Assembly (NCBI RefSeq): GCF_029168945.1
Contig: NC_083605.1
Coordinates: forward strand, 75,038,969-75,102,968
Length of the DNA: 64,000 nt
Source of the DNA: Cannabis sativa
Lineage: Eukaryota; Streptophyta; Magnoliopsida; Rosales; Cannabaceae
Direction of reading: 5' to 3'
The notes below the pieces were generated by a model, which had not been told where the DNA came from, searched no databases, and saw only the letters and a list, made by a program, of their open reading frames with translations. The position numbers and the translations under genes are program-made. This document shows, in pieces, positions 11,715-23,303 of this stretch. The number at the start of each line of letters is the position of its first letter. Positions within the stretch are counted from its first letter, which is position 1.

Positions 11715-12111
11715 GGCTAATTAGTAATTTTTTCCTCCGAACTTTGACATGTACTAAATCGTGTTCCTTAACTTTTTTGGTTGTTAGAAATTTTCCTTGA
11801 ACTATTGAGATTGTTAAATTTAAGGATTTTTGTCTAATTTTAGTAAAAAAATTCTAACATGGATGAAAGTTCAAGAAGCATGATTTAGTACATATTAAAG
11901 TTTGAGGGGCATGATTTGGTAGATATCAAAATCTGGGGAGCATGGTTAGTACATAAACAATCACTGAAACAGTAAAATTGAATGAAATTAGACAAAAGTC
12001 CTTAAATTTAACAATCTCGATAGTTTGGGGGGAATTTTTAACGGCAAAAAAAGTTCAGGGGACACGATTTAGTACATGTCAAAATTCGGGAGGAAAAATT
12101 ACTAATTAGCC
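11715..12111. mobile_element. Family F fold-back MITE, best-preserved copy
   Basis: Starts GGCTAATTAGTAATTTTTTC and ends AAAAATTACTAATTAGCC. Long arms share TTTGACATGTACTAAATCGT and its complement. It is 397 bp with no coding frame and no clear target duplication. Confidence 0.75.
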
Positions 12112-15100
12112 ATTATAAAATAACCGTAAAACAACAAAATTAAACAATTAAAACAACAGTGGAACAACTAAAAAAAAATCGCGAAACAATTGTGAAAGCT
12201 TAACACGGTACACAGTATAAAACTTATACAGTATTTTTGAAAAAAAAATTCGCTCCACTGTAAAAAAAAAATAAAAAAGTTAAAAATTTCAGTATGTAAT
12301 GTAAAAATTCCAATAATTTGGCCAAGATTGGTCGAGATTTGGAATTATAGATTATGGATTGTATGAACAATCCTATTACTCTCTCAACAAATTCATAGCC
12401 TAAGATGTGGTGGGCTTTTTGTTAGTGTTTTTCCTATATGTGAATCTTTTAGTAGTGTAGTTTTCAAAGCTCCTAAGAGAAGATTTTGAAGGCTTTTTGG
12501 GCTTTTTGGGCTTTCTTGGGCTTTTCTATTATTATTGTTATTTGTTTTATGCAAACCATAATGAGACAGAAATAGTGGGAGACACATGGGCCCTTGTATT
12601 GCACAAGTGAATTTAATGTTAGATAGAAGATTATGGTAAGATATCCTTGATTCCTTGGGAAGAAATTGGCCTCTAAAGTTCTTGCAAAATTAAATGAATG
12701 TTGGTGAAATGGTCCATGATATATTATATATGGTGGCTATGCTATCAATTTCAATATCTTCTATGTGGTCCATTTATATGGAATTTTTTTTTATTATTAT
12801 TTTTGAAGAAGAGCTTGAATTGTGACCATTGTGGTCCGTTTATTGGAAATTGTTAGCCAAATATGGGTGAATCGAATACATACAACTCCCTCTTCTGGTT
12901 CCATGTGGTGGACAAAAGATTCTTGTCTTGATTTTCTCTTAATAAATTGTTAGGATTAAAAATGGTTAAATAGAAATGGTGAGGTAAAAATCTAAACAAT
13001 AACTATTTAAATGATATAAAGCATGTTATTGGGCCTTCCTTGTACTATATACTCGGCCCAAAAGGTAGAAGAAGCTGGCCCAAGGCAATGAGGATCTTAA
13101 ATTTAATTTAATTATTATTAGTTTTACTGTAATTTCTTTTACTAATTTAATTGGACAGATAAACCTAGAAGAAAAAGAAAAGTACATACAATGAATATAT
13201 ATATAAGCTCACACATGTGCATGATGCATATATAAGTACAAGCAAGCCTTGTATTTTGTCTACTAAATTAACTAAGAGTTATATCTCTTCATGTGCACAT
13301 ACATATAAGGAGACAATTTCATGATGTATCCCATTCTATTTTATATGTATCCAACTTGAAGACTATATTGAAAATGTATCTAATTTTCTTATAACACTTT
13401 TAAATTGAATTATTATTAAATTTTATTTTAATAAAAAATTAGTATATTTTACCATTTGTATTATTTTAAAAAATACATAGTTAAATTTATTATTTAATAA
13501 AATAAAATGTCTAACTGATAACTTTTACGAAATCGTAGAATCTAAAAATATTATTTATCCTAAAAATTATAATTGTTTGAATAAACCACTTACTAATCGG
13601 AGTTACTGAGTGAATGCGTTATAGGTAGATTGGACAATAAAGTGAAAATACAATGAAATTATATTAAATAATTTTTTTTAATAATAATTTTTTCTGACTG
13701 AAAGCGATACGAAAAAAGATCGATTGTAAACGGGAGCAGGACTAGTCATACGAATTGCAGGTCTTTCAAGCCTTCAACTCAATTAAAAACAAAAAAAAAA
13801 GTCAACTAGCCAATAAAAAATGATGGCCAATATCATATCTTTATATTAGATTAATAATTTTTATTGATACTTTTAAATAAACAGGTATCATTTAGTACTA
13901 TAAACTGGATTTTGGTTAACTTACCTCATGAAGTTAACTTATTTGAAAAGAATGTATGTGATATTAATTTAGTACAATAATAATAATAGCTAAAACTTTA
14001 ATAATAATGCAACCAAAAAAAGTATAAAATAATCTTTTTTTCAACCCCTCTCTCACATTTTTACTTTTTTTTTTTCTTTATATGAGGGGTACGATAGATT
14101 GATAGAAGGATGAAGGATGATAATAAATAAGAAATAGAAAATATTGTCAATATCATCACAAATTGGAGATAAAATGAAAAGAATTGAGACTTCGATTGGC
14201 TTTGGTTGTTAGACGATTAGGTTTTGAGAGAAAAAAAGAAGCATAAACCTAATTTGAGACACGATAATATGGTGCGTTTTAGCTTGCAACTAGGCCACAA
14301 AGCACGCGATAGGGACATGGATGTCAAACAAGTTTGTCCTTTCTTTTTCATCAAATCTAACTAATTAAATTTGTTGATTTCTTGTGATTGAGATGTGGAT
14401 TTAAAAAAACCTAGATGATACATAAAATATAGTTTTTCTTGATTTTGATTTTGATTCTTTTTGATTCTTTGTTGTTGGATGGTTGGATATAAAGAGTTAT
14501 ATAGGTCCAAATAGAGAAGATAAGGTAGTTGAGAATATGTGTTCATAACCAAATAAATAAAAATAGAAATCCACTTATACTTATACCCTATCTTTTAAAT
14601 AAGTTAAATAGAGTAATTAATTAAGAAACATATAATAATTTAATTTTTTTTACCTTCTATCATTTGTACCAAACTATAGATTATATATACTTGAGACTAA
14701 ATAATTTATATTTTAATGGAGAGATTATAATTAAATAAAATTACATTAAAAAAAATTTAAAACATCAAAATATATTAATATAACAACAATAACAATAAAT
14801 AATTCTTAATACTATATCATAATTAAATTATTTTTGAGTAAATATATTTATACATGTATTATAATTTGGAATAAAGTTATTAATTCTATATAAATAAAGT
14901 TATAAATTAAATATATGTGCATATATTATTAAAATATAATTATTCTTATATAAAAGTATACTTTGTTAATACGAGACTTCAAAAAAGTATAATTAATTAT
15001 AATTTAAAGATTATTTTTATTTAGTTGATCTAAATTGAGACTCAATTTTTTTTATAACAAATTAGAAATTATTCTTAAATAAGATATGTTTAGACAAATG

Positions 15101-15473
15101 TTTTACTGTATCTCAAAAAAACTAGACTCTCCTCTAGTACACAATTACTAATAAATATAGTTCCAATTAGTTTAAAATTAAATGTTCCATTTATTATGAG
15201 ATTAAGAAGATTGCTTTCCACTATTGTATTTATTGGTCACTTTTGTACCAAATGATAAATAAAGTGAATTCCACAACTTTTCATGATATTAAATTTTCAC
15301 AACTTCTACTATAGCATCATTCATTACTAGAAAATTACACTAATCATTAATTTTTCATGAGTCTCATGAATTAGCTTAAGCTTTATAGATTGTGCTACCT
15401 TATTTATTGTTCACAAAGAGATAACTTAATTTATTAAAGGTCTCTTGCACATGTCCTACTTAGAGCTATAGTT
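12112..15473. other. Intergenic DNA, no gene seen
   Basis: The strip 12390-13110 carries several GGCCC/GGGCTT motifs (tandem GGGCTTTTT at 12490-12530, GGGCCC at 12590, TTGGGCC at 13028, CGGCCCA near 13050 and TGGCCCA near 13075) and could be an old promoter or a noncoding transcript. The rest, 13110-14670, shows only A/T-rich filler. 14675-15110 holds a degenerate family G MITE. Confidence 0.4.
14675..15110. mobile_element. Family G (pogo/Emigrant-like) MITE, degenerate
   Basis: Matches the 27296-27741 copy in order: TTGAGACTAA, TATAATTAAATA, ATCAAAATATATTAATATAAC, AATACGAGACTTCAAAAAAG, AAATTATTCTTAAATA. Both termini are lost. Confidence 0.6.
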
Positions 15474-15773
15474 GGACCCTATATTTTTTAAAATAGTACA
15501 AATAGGACCTTGAATTGATTTTTTGTCAAAATAAAGTTTAATTATAATCCGATCTAAAAGTGCTATGACAAAACTGTTTACATTTTTTTGTATCTGTTCG
15601 TATTAAGCATTGTCTTCAAGTTGGTTGTATTAAAAAAAAGTTGTCAAAAATTAAGCTCAGGGTCCTATTTTTACTATTTTGGAAAATACAGGGTCTATTT
15701 TGTCATTTAACAAAACACAAGGTCCAATCTGCGACTTTTGCAAAACACAGGGTCCAAAATGGTATTTACCCTA
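15474..15773. mobile_element. Family A MITE, left end missing
   Basis: Starts within the element at TTGGACCCTATATTTT and keeps a perfect right end, GGTCCAAAATGGTATTTACCC region. High similarity to the 461-833 copy across the centre (ATAATCCGATCTAAAAGTGC). It lies 180 bp left of the Sirevirus insertion. Confidence 0.8.
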
Positions 15774-15948
15774 AGTTGTTTTATGAAAAAAAAATAAAAA
15801 TAAATTATGCTATATATAAAGATGTTTGGTAAAACAGTCTTAAAGTATCTTATTAAAGAATTTATACAGAATTTACAAAAAAAAAAATACAATCAAAGTT
15901 TTAGCTTTTTATTCCTTTAATAAATGTATTTATTTTTTTTTCAAAAAA

Positions 15949-15953
15949 ATAAT
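15949..15953. repeat. Target-site duplication, left copy (ATAAT)
   Basis: ATAAT immediately precedes the left LTR and is repeated exactly after the right LTR (26204-26208). Five-base duplications are what Ty1/copia integrases produce. Confidence 0.9.
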
Positions 15954-17078
15954 TGAAAAACCGTGTTTTTGCAAATGTCAGATGTATATAAGAAAATATA
16001 AAAACTGTAAGCGTTTGCAGCAGCAGAAAGTAATTTCTACAAAACGAAACGAAACAGAATATAAAATATTTGCAGAAAAATAAATAACTTGACACAAGAG
16101 ATTTATACGTGGTATCAGTGTTCTCCCGAACACTCCTAGTCCACGGGGCCACGCCCAGAGAATGAAATCAATTAATAAAGTATCAAAATTACAAAGACAA
16201 TTGACTTAAACAAGTTTAGACTCCCTCTAAAGTATTGCCGCAATCCTTTGTAATCCACTTTATGAATCTGACTTCTTGAAACACCTTCAAGCCCGAACTC
16301 CCTTCGTCTTTGAAGTGTGAGTGCTTACTTCCTCCCGAAGTAAGGCTTTAGCAAGTCTTCTCCCGAAGACCAAGTGCTTACTTCCTCCCGAAGTAAGGCT
16401 TTATCAAGTCTTCTCTCGAAGACCAATCTCTTGTTCAGTCAAGTGGTTCTTCACAACCTCTAGAATAGAGTAAGAACAGAAATAGAACAACTAGAACCTA
16501 GATGAACAACTAGGCTCTCACAAAACAAAGAAAGTCTCTCTTCTCTCAAAAGATAAATGTAGAAAATGAATAATGGAAGAAGTAAGTCGAATGGTTGCTC
16601 TCTAGGCTCTATTTATAGATCATAGAAACCAAAGAGGCAACCACAAGTTCGAATTAGCAGCTGTACAAAAACTTTCCAAAAACAAACACGATCTGCTACA
16701 TCAGATTCGGTTGCTGACGAAGCAGATACGCCTTAAACGGAAACTTACTAAAATCGGGTCCGATCTTCTTTCAAAGCTTGAATCCTGCCAAAAACAGATT
16801 AGATATTCTGATTGTATCAAGATACAATCGAAATCAATAAGGAAAAGGCAATAAACAAAGTTTCCCTAAAAAAGGATAACTTTCCAAAAGAGAATTCCTT
16901 CTCTTTTGAGAAGTTTTCATCAAAGGAAAGTTCAGCTGAAAGAGCAACTTTCCAAACAAGGAAAATGGCAACTAAAACCGAATAAAAGAAGTAAGATTTC
17001 GAAAATGAATGCAAGGCAATCTTACCATAAAAAGGAAAAATTATTTTGTCACCTAACTTGCCAAAAAAGGACTTTACA
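15954..17078 (-). repeat. 3' LTR of the Sirevirus-like element
   Basis: 1125 bp, TG...CA on the plus strand. It contains a 53-bp tandem duplication (16321-16373, 16374-16426), palindromes GTGTTCTCCCGAACAC (about 16118-16133), CTTCCTCCCGAAG and GTCTTCTCCCGAAGAC, and a minus-strand TATA box CTATAAATAG at 16609-16618. Open frames in this region, such as the one at 16817-17095, are LTR sequence, not genes. Confidence 0.93.
16609..16618 (-). promoter_or_regulatory. TATA box in the 3' LTR
   Basis: CTATAAATAG on the minus strand, the same as in the other LTR. In this downstream LTR it would drive transcription outward, toward lower coordinates, if active. Confidence 0.6.
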
Positions 17079-17340
17079 ATCTCCCCCTTTGGCACTTTAG
17101 ATGAACAAAATAATTTTTTCCATAAAGTACCTGCAAAGCAAAGTTAGCAAGAGCAAACGATACTACTCCCCCTGAGTAACACAATCGAATATCACAACAA
17201 AACCAAAAAAAAACATGCTAACTTTAAATATTAAGAAACATTAAGTTCACAGGTACTAACACACCACAACTCCCCCTGAAAAAGAGGGTCCAGAGTTGGG
17301 CAACAAAACAAACCAAAAAATAAATATCTCTCCCCCTTTT
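17079..17340 (-). promoter_or_regulatory. Polypurine tract and three further copies upstream
   Basis: On the minus strand AGGGGGAG occurs at 17081-17088 (directly adjoining the LTR), 17166-17173, 17270-17277 and 17330-17337. The first is the expected plus-strand priming site (GCCAAAGGGGGAGAT, then the LTR). Multiple PPT copies are a described Sirevirus property. Confidence 0.85.
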
Positions 17341-17415
17341 TGTTTATCGGAGTGCCAAAGTAAACAAAGAAAAAATAGACCAAAGTTTGAGAAAAAAGAA
17401 ACAAACGAAAACACT

Positions 17416-18975
17416 TTAATTTTTGTAGAGTTGAATCAAGGTGGACAGTTGCCTGGACATGTCATGCTGGACATCAGCCATTGCTTCAAGACGAGTGTAC
17501 ACATTCTGAAGTTCAGACTTGACTTCCAGGAGCTGCGGCAGCGAGCTCGAACTTGCACCGGCGAAGCGAAGGCGGCACCAGCCTTTGGCCGTTTTTGGAA
17601 CACACCATCAAAATACTCAGAAGGTTGGAATGTAGGGCCAGTGATGGGAGGCTCAAGAGTTTCATGTGCTTGGGCCACATTCTTCTGAGAGGATAAAACC
17701 TTATAGATTAAATTTGGAAACACAAGTTTGAAGGTTGGCTTTTTACCTCTTCGAAAGGAGACAATCTGGTTGAGAATATGAGAGGCTAGATCAATGGAAG
17801 TTCCGCAGGTGATGCGGTATAGGAGTGTAGCCACTTCTTGAGACACCACGGTCTTGTTCGAATTTGGAACCCAATTGCTTAGTGCAAACCGCATAAGGGA
17901 AGCATGAGCAAAAGTGAGGTGAGTAATTCGAAGACTCTCCCCTGGTTTCAATTCTGAACGTGCACCAGTGAGTTCAGAGTGCATCAAGTCACGATCCATG
18001 GACATCACAGCATTGGAAACATTCTCAGGCAATTGCAGGGCCTGAGCAATGTCCTTTTCAGAAAATGAGAACCAATGACCCCTAACATACACTCTTCTAT
18101 ACAGTCTAGAGTTCTCATCAAGGAAATCATCAGTAAGATTAGCATAAAACTCTTTAATAATGTTAGCAATGAATCCAATAAAACCAGTAAGCGTGTGTTC
18201 CCATTGATGAAATTGAATGAACTTTACAATACCATAAACACGATGGGCATGCAAATCATAATTCCTCTCACTTTCAAACTTACGAGTTGCATAAAGATTC
18301 CAAATACGCTCATTGTCTCGATAGTAAAAAGTTGGACAGCCAGAGATAGAGGAAGTGATATTACCGGATGGAGGATCTTCCATGGGCCGCTTGCCTTTGG
18401 CGGCGAGCGGAGGCCTTTCTTTGCGAAGCGTTTTGAACGAGGAGGCTCTGGCTCGAGTTCTGTGTCCTCACTGTCCTTCTCAGTATGCAGAGAAACTGAT
18501 TTGTCTGAAGAAACTTCCATTGGATCCTCTTCTTCTGAACTGGAACTCGAGGAAGCCGAGGGAGGATTGGTCTTGAGTTTCTTCTTGGCTGGAGGAGCAG
18601 ACTTCTCTCGAGATTGAGAGGCTTGAAGTTCTTTCTCAGCCGAGGCTTGCTGGGCTCGAGTTCGAGTGGAAGGGCCTGTTGAAGTGGTGCCAGCCATTGA
18701 TGCAGCAGGAGGAGGAACAGCCAATGGAGGAGGAGATTCCTTCGAGGATTCAGACGACGAAGTCCAGGTGCGATAGGGCCTTACAGATTTGCGAGCAACT
18801 TGCTTGGGTGGACGTTTTGGCTTCACGGCTTGAGATTCATGCTGGGGAAGCGATGAATCTCCGTGCTTTGCAACGGCGGGAGGAGGAGGAACCGAGGCGG
18901 CGGGGGTGCACTAGAAGGAGTTGGGACGGGTTCTTCTAATCTTTTTGAGTGCCCTAGATTCTTGGTTCTCACCAT
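17416..18975 (-). pseudogene. Additional ORF of the Sirevirus-like element (envelope position; plant-transposon-protein-like), frame-broken
   Basis: Same strand as pol, between RNase H and the PPT. ATG at 18975 (MVRTKNLGHSKRLEEPVPTP) and a stop near 17416 delimit about 515 codons, but the frame shifts near 18860, 18370 and 17560. The first third is Ser/Pro/acid-rich with basic patches (KPKRPPKQVARK, PAKKKLK) resembling nuclear localisation signals. The middle (about 18350-17640) has an RIWNLY...VYGIVKF...FYANL...VYVRGHWFSFS pattern like the 'putative plant transposon protein' domain (PF20167 type, from memory). The end, in a third frame (about 17416-17530), has heptad-like spacing (LEVKSELQNVYTRLEAMADV) suggesting a coiled coil. 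I see no signal peptide and no convincing transmembrane helix, unlike a classical envelope protein. Confidence 0.7.
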
Positions 18976-20156
18976 TTTGAAACTGAAAGAGAAGATGAAT
19001 AGTGTTTGACAGAGAAACAAGAAAGGGGGTTCGGGTAGGTGGTGAAATAAGTGACAAAATTTGGTTTATATAACCTTGGAATCAAAACAAGAAAAAGGAA
19101 ACCAATTTTTGAAAATTCAAAATGAAACCGCCAGCCCATGAACCAAAAGAGGAAACCGCCCACTTCTCAACTCCTTTCCCCTTTCTTTTTTTTTTTTTGT
19201 TTAAAAAAAATAAAAGGAAACTAGAAATGCCAACAAATTTTTCCAAAAATAATGCAATCTTTCAAGAATAAAGACACATTACCATATAAAGATTAATCTT
19301 TACTTGGAAAAATATCATAATAAATCAAAGAAAGAATGAATGTTGATACTTACCATTTATGCACAAGATTTTCCTTGACCCATGAAGCAAGTCACACGCC
19401 TCCCTCTTTTTTTTTTTTTTTTTTTTATTTTAAAATAAAACCGAAACTAAAAAAAATAATGTGTACAGTGAGTATATGTGATTCGAATCAAGCAGAGAAA
19501 TCAAATATCATTGACAATTGACAAAGTAGATTACATGTTATGCTTTCAAGGAAAATAACTAATTAGAATCTCATGAGATGATCATACTTAATTGATGTTG
19601 AGGAAAAAGATATGCATGTTACTGAGAATTGTGAACCAGGATTATTACTTTAATTTTAATAGAGGAGACTTACAGAGTTGACCACACTTGTCAGACATAA
19701 GTGTGTGCAGTGAAAATAGGATCATTGTCCTTGGCATGATTTTTCTTTTTCGCCTTTTTCAAATTGATCCCGCAACTGGATGCTTTCACACCATACTGAA
19801 GGTAGCCCTTTTCTATGGTAGTGCATCCTCATCATAGTTGCTAATTACAATGTTCCCAAGCTTACTCATCGGATGGCTTTCACACTTCGGCATGGGTAGC
19901 TCTATTCCAAAGAAGGGGCCCGACAAGCATGAAACAAAAATTGCTCAACTCGTATAAGAACATTATTTAATCCCGTACACAAATAAAGAGTAACATGAAT
20001 CTTTTAACACAACATCACAAAGTATGATCGTACAGAGATCCTAACTAATTATATTCCAAAAGCATAAACATGATTTGTCAAACACAATGATAGAAGAATT
20101 AGAGCTAGAGAAGAATCACACACCACTATTGTACACGAATGATGAACGAGATAAAA
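18976..20156 (-). other. Spacer between pol and the additional ORF
   Basis: No coding frame on either strand. It contains long T runs (19190, 19410), probably part of an intron-like or untranslated leader for the additional ORF. A moderately GC-richer patch at 19760-19930 is unexplained. Confidence 0.5.
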
Positions 20157-21738
20157 TTAAACAATGCAAACTCCCAAAGACTTTCTGAGGGAGTCAAAGC
20201 GACTTGCATCTAGGGCCTTTGTGAAAATATCAGCTAATTGTTTTTCAGTATCAACATATTCTAATTGCAATGATTTATTTTCAACAAGTTCCCTAATAAA
20301 GTGGTGTCTTATATCAATGTGCTTTGTTCTAGAGTGTTGAACTGGATTTTTGGAAATATTTATGGCACTAGTATTGTCACAAAAAATAGTCAAAACACCC
20401 AAATCAAACCCATAATCAATCAACATTTGTTTCAACCACAATAGTTGAGTGCAACAACTGCCAAGCTATGTACTCGGCTTCGGCGGTGGATAAGGAGATG
20501 GAATTCTGTTTCTTGCTATGCCAAGATACTAGATTATTCCCAAGGAAGAAACACCCTCCACTTGTGCTCTTTCGATCATCGGCATTTCCCCGCCCAATCC
20601 GCATCACTAAAATAAGCAAGATTTGAATTGGTATCTTTCGAGTACCAAATTCCATAATCGGAGTGCTATTAACATATCTAATAATCCTTTTTACAAAGTG
20701 ATACATGAGATTCCATAGGATTACTTTGATATCTAGCACACACTCCCACACCGTAACATATATCGTGGCGACTAGCGATTAAATACAAAAGACTTCCAAT
20801 CATGCTACGATAGAGTGTAGTGTCTACCTTTACTCCATTCTCATCTTTTGTTAATTTCAGTGTGGTGCTCATAGGAGTACTTACCTGCTTAGCCGATTCA
20901 AGGCCAAATTTCTTGACAAGGTTCTTAGCATACTTGCTTTGAGATACAAATGTACCTCCTTCCATTTGTCTCACTTGAAGACCAAGAAAGAAATTAAGCT
21001 CACCAACCATGCTCATTTCAAATTCACTTTTCATTTGATCAACAAATACCGCACTTCATGGTTAGATGTAGACCCAAAAACTATATCATCAACATAAATT
21101 TGAGCAATGATAAAATCAGATTTTATATGTTTGATGAAAAGAGTTTTATCCACACTACCTCTGTGATAGCCATGAGAAAGTAAAAATTGAGTCAACCTTT
21201 CATACCAAGCTCGAGGAGCTTGTTTCAGACCATACAAAGCTTTTTCAAGTTTGTATACATGGTCTGGATATTGAGGATCTTCGAATCCTTTTGGTTGCTC
21301 AACATAAACTTCCTCATTCAAAATACCATTAAGGAAGGCAGATTTCACATCCATTTGAAACAATTTAATATTGAGAATACAAGCAATACATAAAAGTAAA
21401 CGTATTGATTCTAATCTTGCAACAGGAGCAAAAGTTTCATCAAAATCAATACCTTCTACCTGAGTGTACCCTTGTGCCACCAAACGAGCCTTGTTTCTTA
21501 CAATTGTACCGAACTCATCACTTTTATTTTTAAACAACCACTTTGTTCCAATAACATTTATACCTTTTGGTCTTCGGACCAAAATCCATACCTTGTTGCG
21601 AACAAATTGGTTGAGTTCCTCTTGCATTGCATTGAGCCATTCCTCAAAGGTCATGGCTTCCTTCACATTTTTCGGTTCATATTGAGAAACAAAGCAAAGA
21701 AAGCTGATTAAATTAATATACCTTCTGCGAGTTACCAT
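20157..21738 (-). pseudogene. Sirevirus-like pol: reverse transcriptase and RNase H, frame-broken
   Basis: Copia reverse transcriptase runs from about 21700 to 20900. Visible blocks are KWLFKNK, KARLVAQGYTQVEGIDFDETFAPVAR, QMDVKSAFLNG, LEKALYGLKQAPRAWY and the catalytic box QIYVDDIVFGST near 21080. RNase H follows, with DDRKSTSGGCFFL, SWHSKKQNSISLSTAEAEY, and TSAINISKNPVQHSRTKHID, ending LADIFTKALDASRFDSLRKS. The function in an active element is cDNA synthesis and RNA removal in the virus-like particle. The frame is shifted near 21033, 20715, 20600 and 20430; no catalytic motif appears lost. Confidence 0.9.
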
Positions 21739-22024
21739 GCTTTCTTCAGGATTTCCAAGGATGAGATCTTTTGGATGATTCGAGTTTGACTCGGTGCTTG
21801 GTTCTTTCGAATAGAGTCGGTGATGATGTTTGGATGAGTCAAGATAGGCGGTTACGGTTCTCCGGTTTCGGTTGCAGCGACGACGGATTCGTCATTTGCG
21901 GCATCGGCAATGGGTTCTGCCGCATCGGGATCCGTCGTTACAACTTTTGGAGGAGTATCCATGAGACTATCTATCTTGGCTTCGTGGAAAATTCGAAAAA
22001 TCTCTAAAATCATCAACAACCACA

Positions 22025-23303
22025 TTAGCCGATTCCAAAACAGCTTTGAGTTCTCATGTTATAAACACGATAAGCTCTACTGTTTAAGGAATATCCAATA
22101 AACACACCAACATCACTTTTTGCATCAAATTTACCAATATGCTCACGATCTCTATAGACATAACACACACATCCAAAAACATGAAAATGACTTACATTGG
22201 GGCGCTTACCTTTCCGCATTTCATAAGATGTTTTTGAGGTACCCGGACGAATAAACACTCGTTTATTATGTAGCAAGCCGTGTTAATAGCTTCAGCCCAT
22301 AATCGCTTAGTCAACTTCTTGCTATTTAACATCACTCTTGCCATTTCCCGCAAAGTTCGATTCTTCCTCTCAACAACTCCATTTTGTTGAGGAGTTTTGG
22401 GAGCCGAAAATTCATGAGTTATACTCCGTAGACTTGCAAAAATCATCATACACGAAATTTTCAAACTCCTTACCATGATCACTTCGAATTCGAACAATTT
22501 TTCCAATATTACAACCTTTCTCAACTCTTAATCTCAGACAAAGAGTTTTAAAGGCATCAAAAGTGTCAGATTTTTCTCTTAAAAAATCTACCCAAGTAAA
22601 ACGAGAGAAATCATCAACACACACAAAGATATATCGTTTACCATTCAAACTTTCAACTTGTATTGGACCCATTAGATCCATGTGAAGCAATTCCAATACC
22701 TTTGAGGTATTGATATCGTACACGAGCTTGTGAGTGATTTTTAATTGCTTCCCAAGTTGACACGGTTCACACTTACCTTCACTTTCCTTACCAAGCTTGG
22801 GTAGACCTCGAACAATACCGCATTTGACAGGTTTTTCAGTTTTTAAAATTAATATGCCCAAGCTTGGCATGCCACGTATCTGTGGTGTTGTTGATAGCCG
22901 AGTGACAAGTAAACACGGGGGTTAGAGTGTAACGATTATCATTGGATCGAAATCCTTGCAAGATACATTCATTGTCATCATTCATAACATAACAATGATC
23001 ACTATCAAAAGAAACAAGAAACCCTTGATCACGTATTTGACCTGATGCTAAGTAAATTAGCCCTCGGTCCTTCAACTAACATCACATTTTTCGCCCAGGT
23101 AACCCTTCAAAATTTAGAGTTCCCATACCAACAACTTTTCCGGATAAGCCATTACCAAAAGTGACTTCTCCACATTGCATAGGCCGAATGTTAGTCAAAA
23201 AATCCTTGTCACCCGTCATATGTCTAGAGCAACCATCGTCAAAATACCACATTTGAGATGCGGCTTTATCGGAAAAACCGGTAGACACTTCTTTTTCACC
23301 CAT
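22025..23303 (-). pseudogene. Sirevirus-like pol: aspartic protease and integrase, frame-broken
   Basis: The protease motif appears as WYFDDGCSRHMTGDKDFL near 23240; the usual triad is D-S/T-G and here reads D-D-G. Pre-integrase and HHCC zinc finger: TWHAKLGHINF, then CEPCQLGKQ. Integrase DDE core: LLHMDLMGP (first Asp), RSDHGKEFEN (second Asp) and TPQQNGVVERKNRTLREMAR (Glu), followed by GCVCYVYRDREHIGKFDAKS. Frames change near 23080, 22850, 22470 and 22230. The strip 21740-22020 encodes the variable hinge before RT in a disrupted frame rich in Asp, Ala, Thr and Pro. Confidence 0.88.

Noticed and set aside
12393..12587. Minus-strand frame of 64 codons
   Set aside because: Low-complexity, no family features, generated by GGGCTTT repeats.
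16817..17095. Minus-strand frame with hydrophobic residues in the left LTR, repeated at 25942-26139
   Set aside because: Identical sequence in both LTRs, without start context or known motif; LTR DNA, not a gene.
17296..17688. Plus-strand frame of 130 codons
   Set aside because: Antisense to the C-terminal part of the retrotransposon's additional ORF.
18075..18617. Plus-strand frame of 180 codons with Ser/Leu-rich end
   Set aside because: Antisense shadow of the additional ORF; composition mirrors the serine/acid-rich strand.
17416..18975. A host gene captured by the retrotransposon
   Set aside because: Same strand and position as additional ORFs of other Sireviruses, no introns and a transposon-type domain; an element-encoded ORF is simpler.
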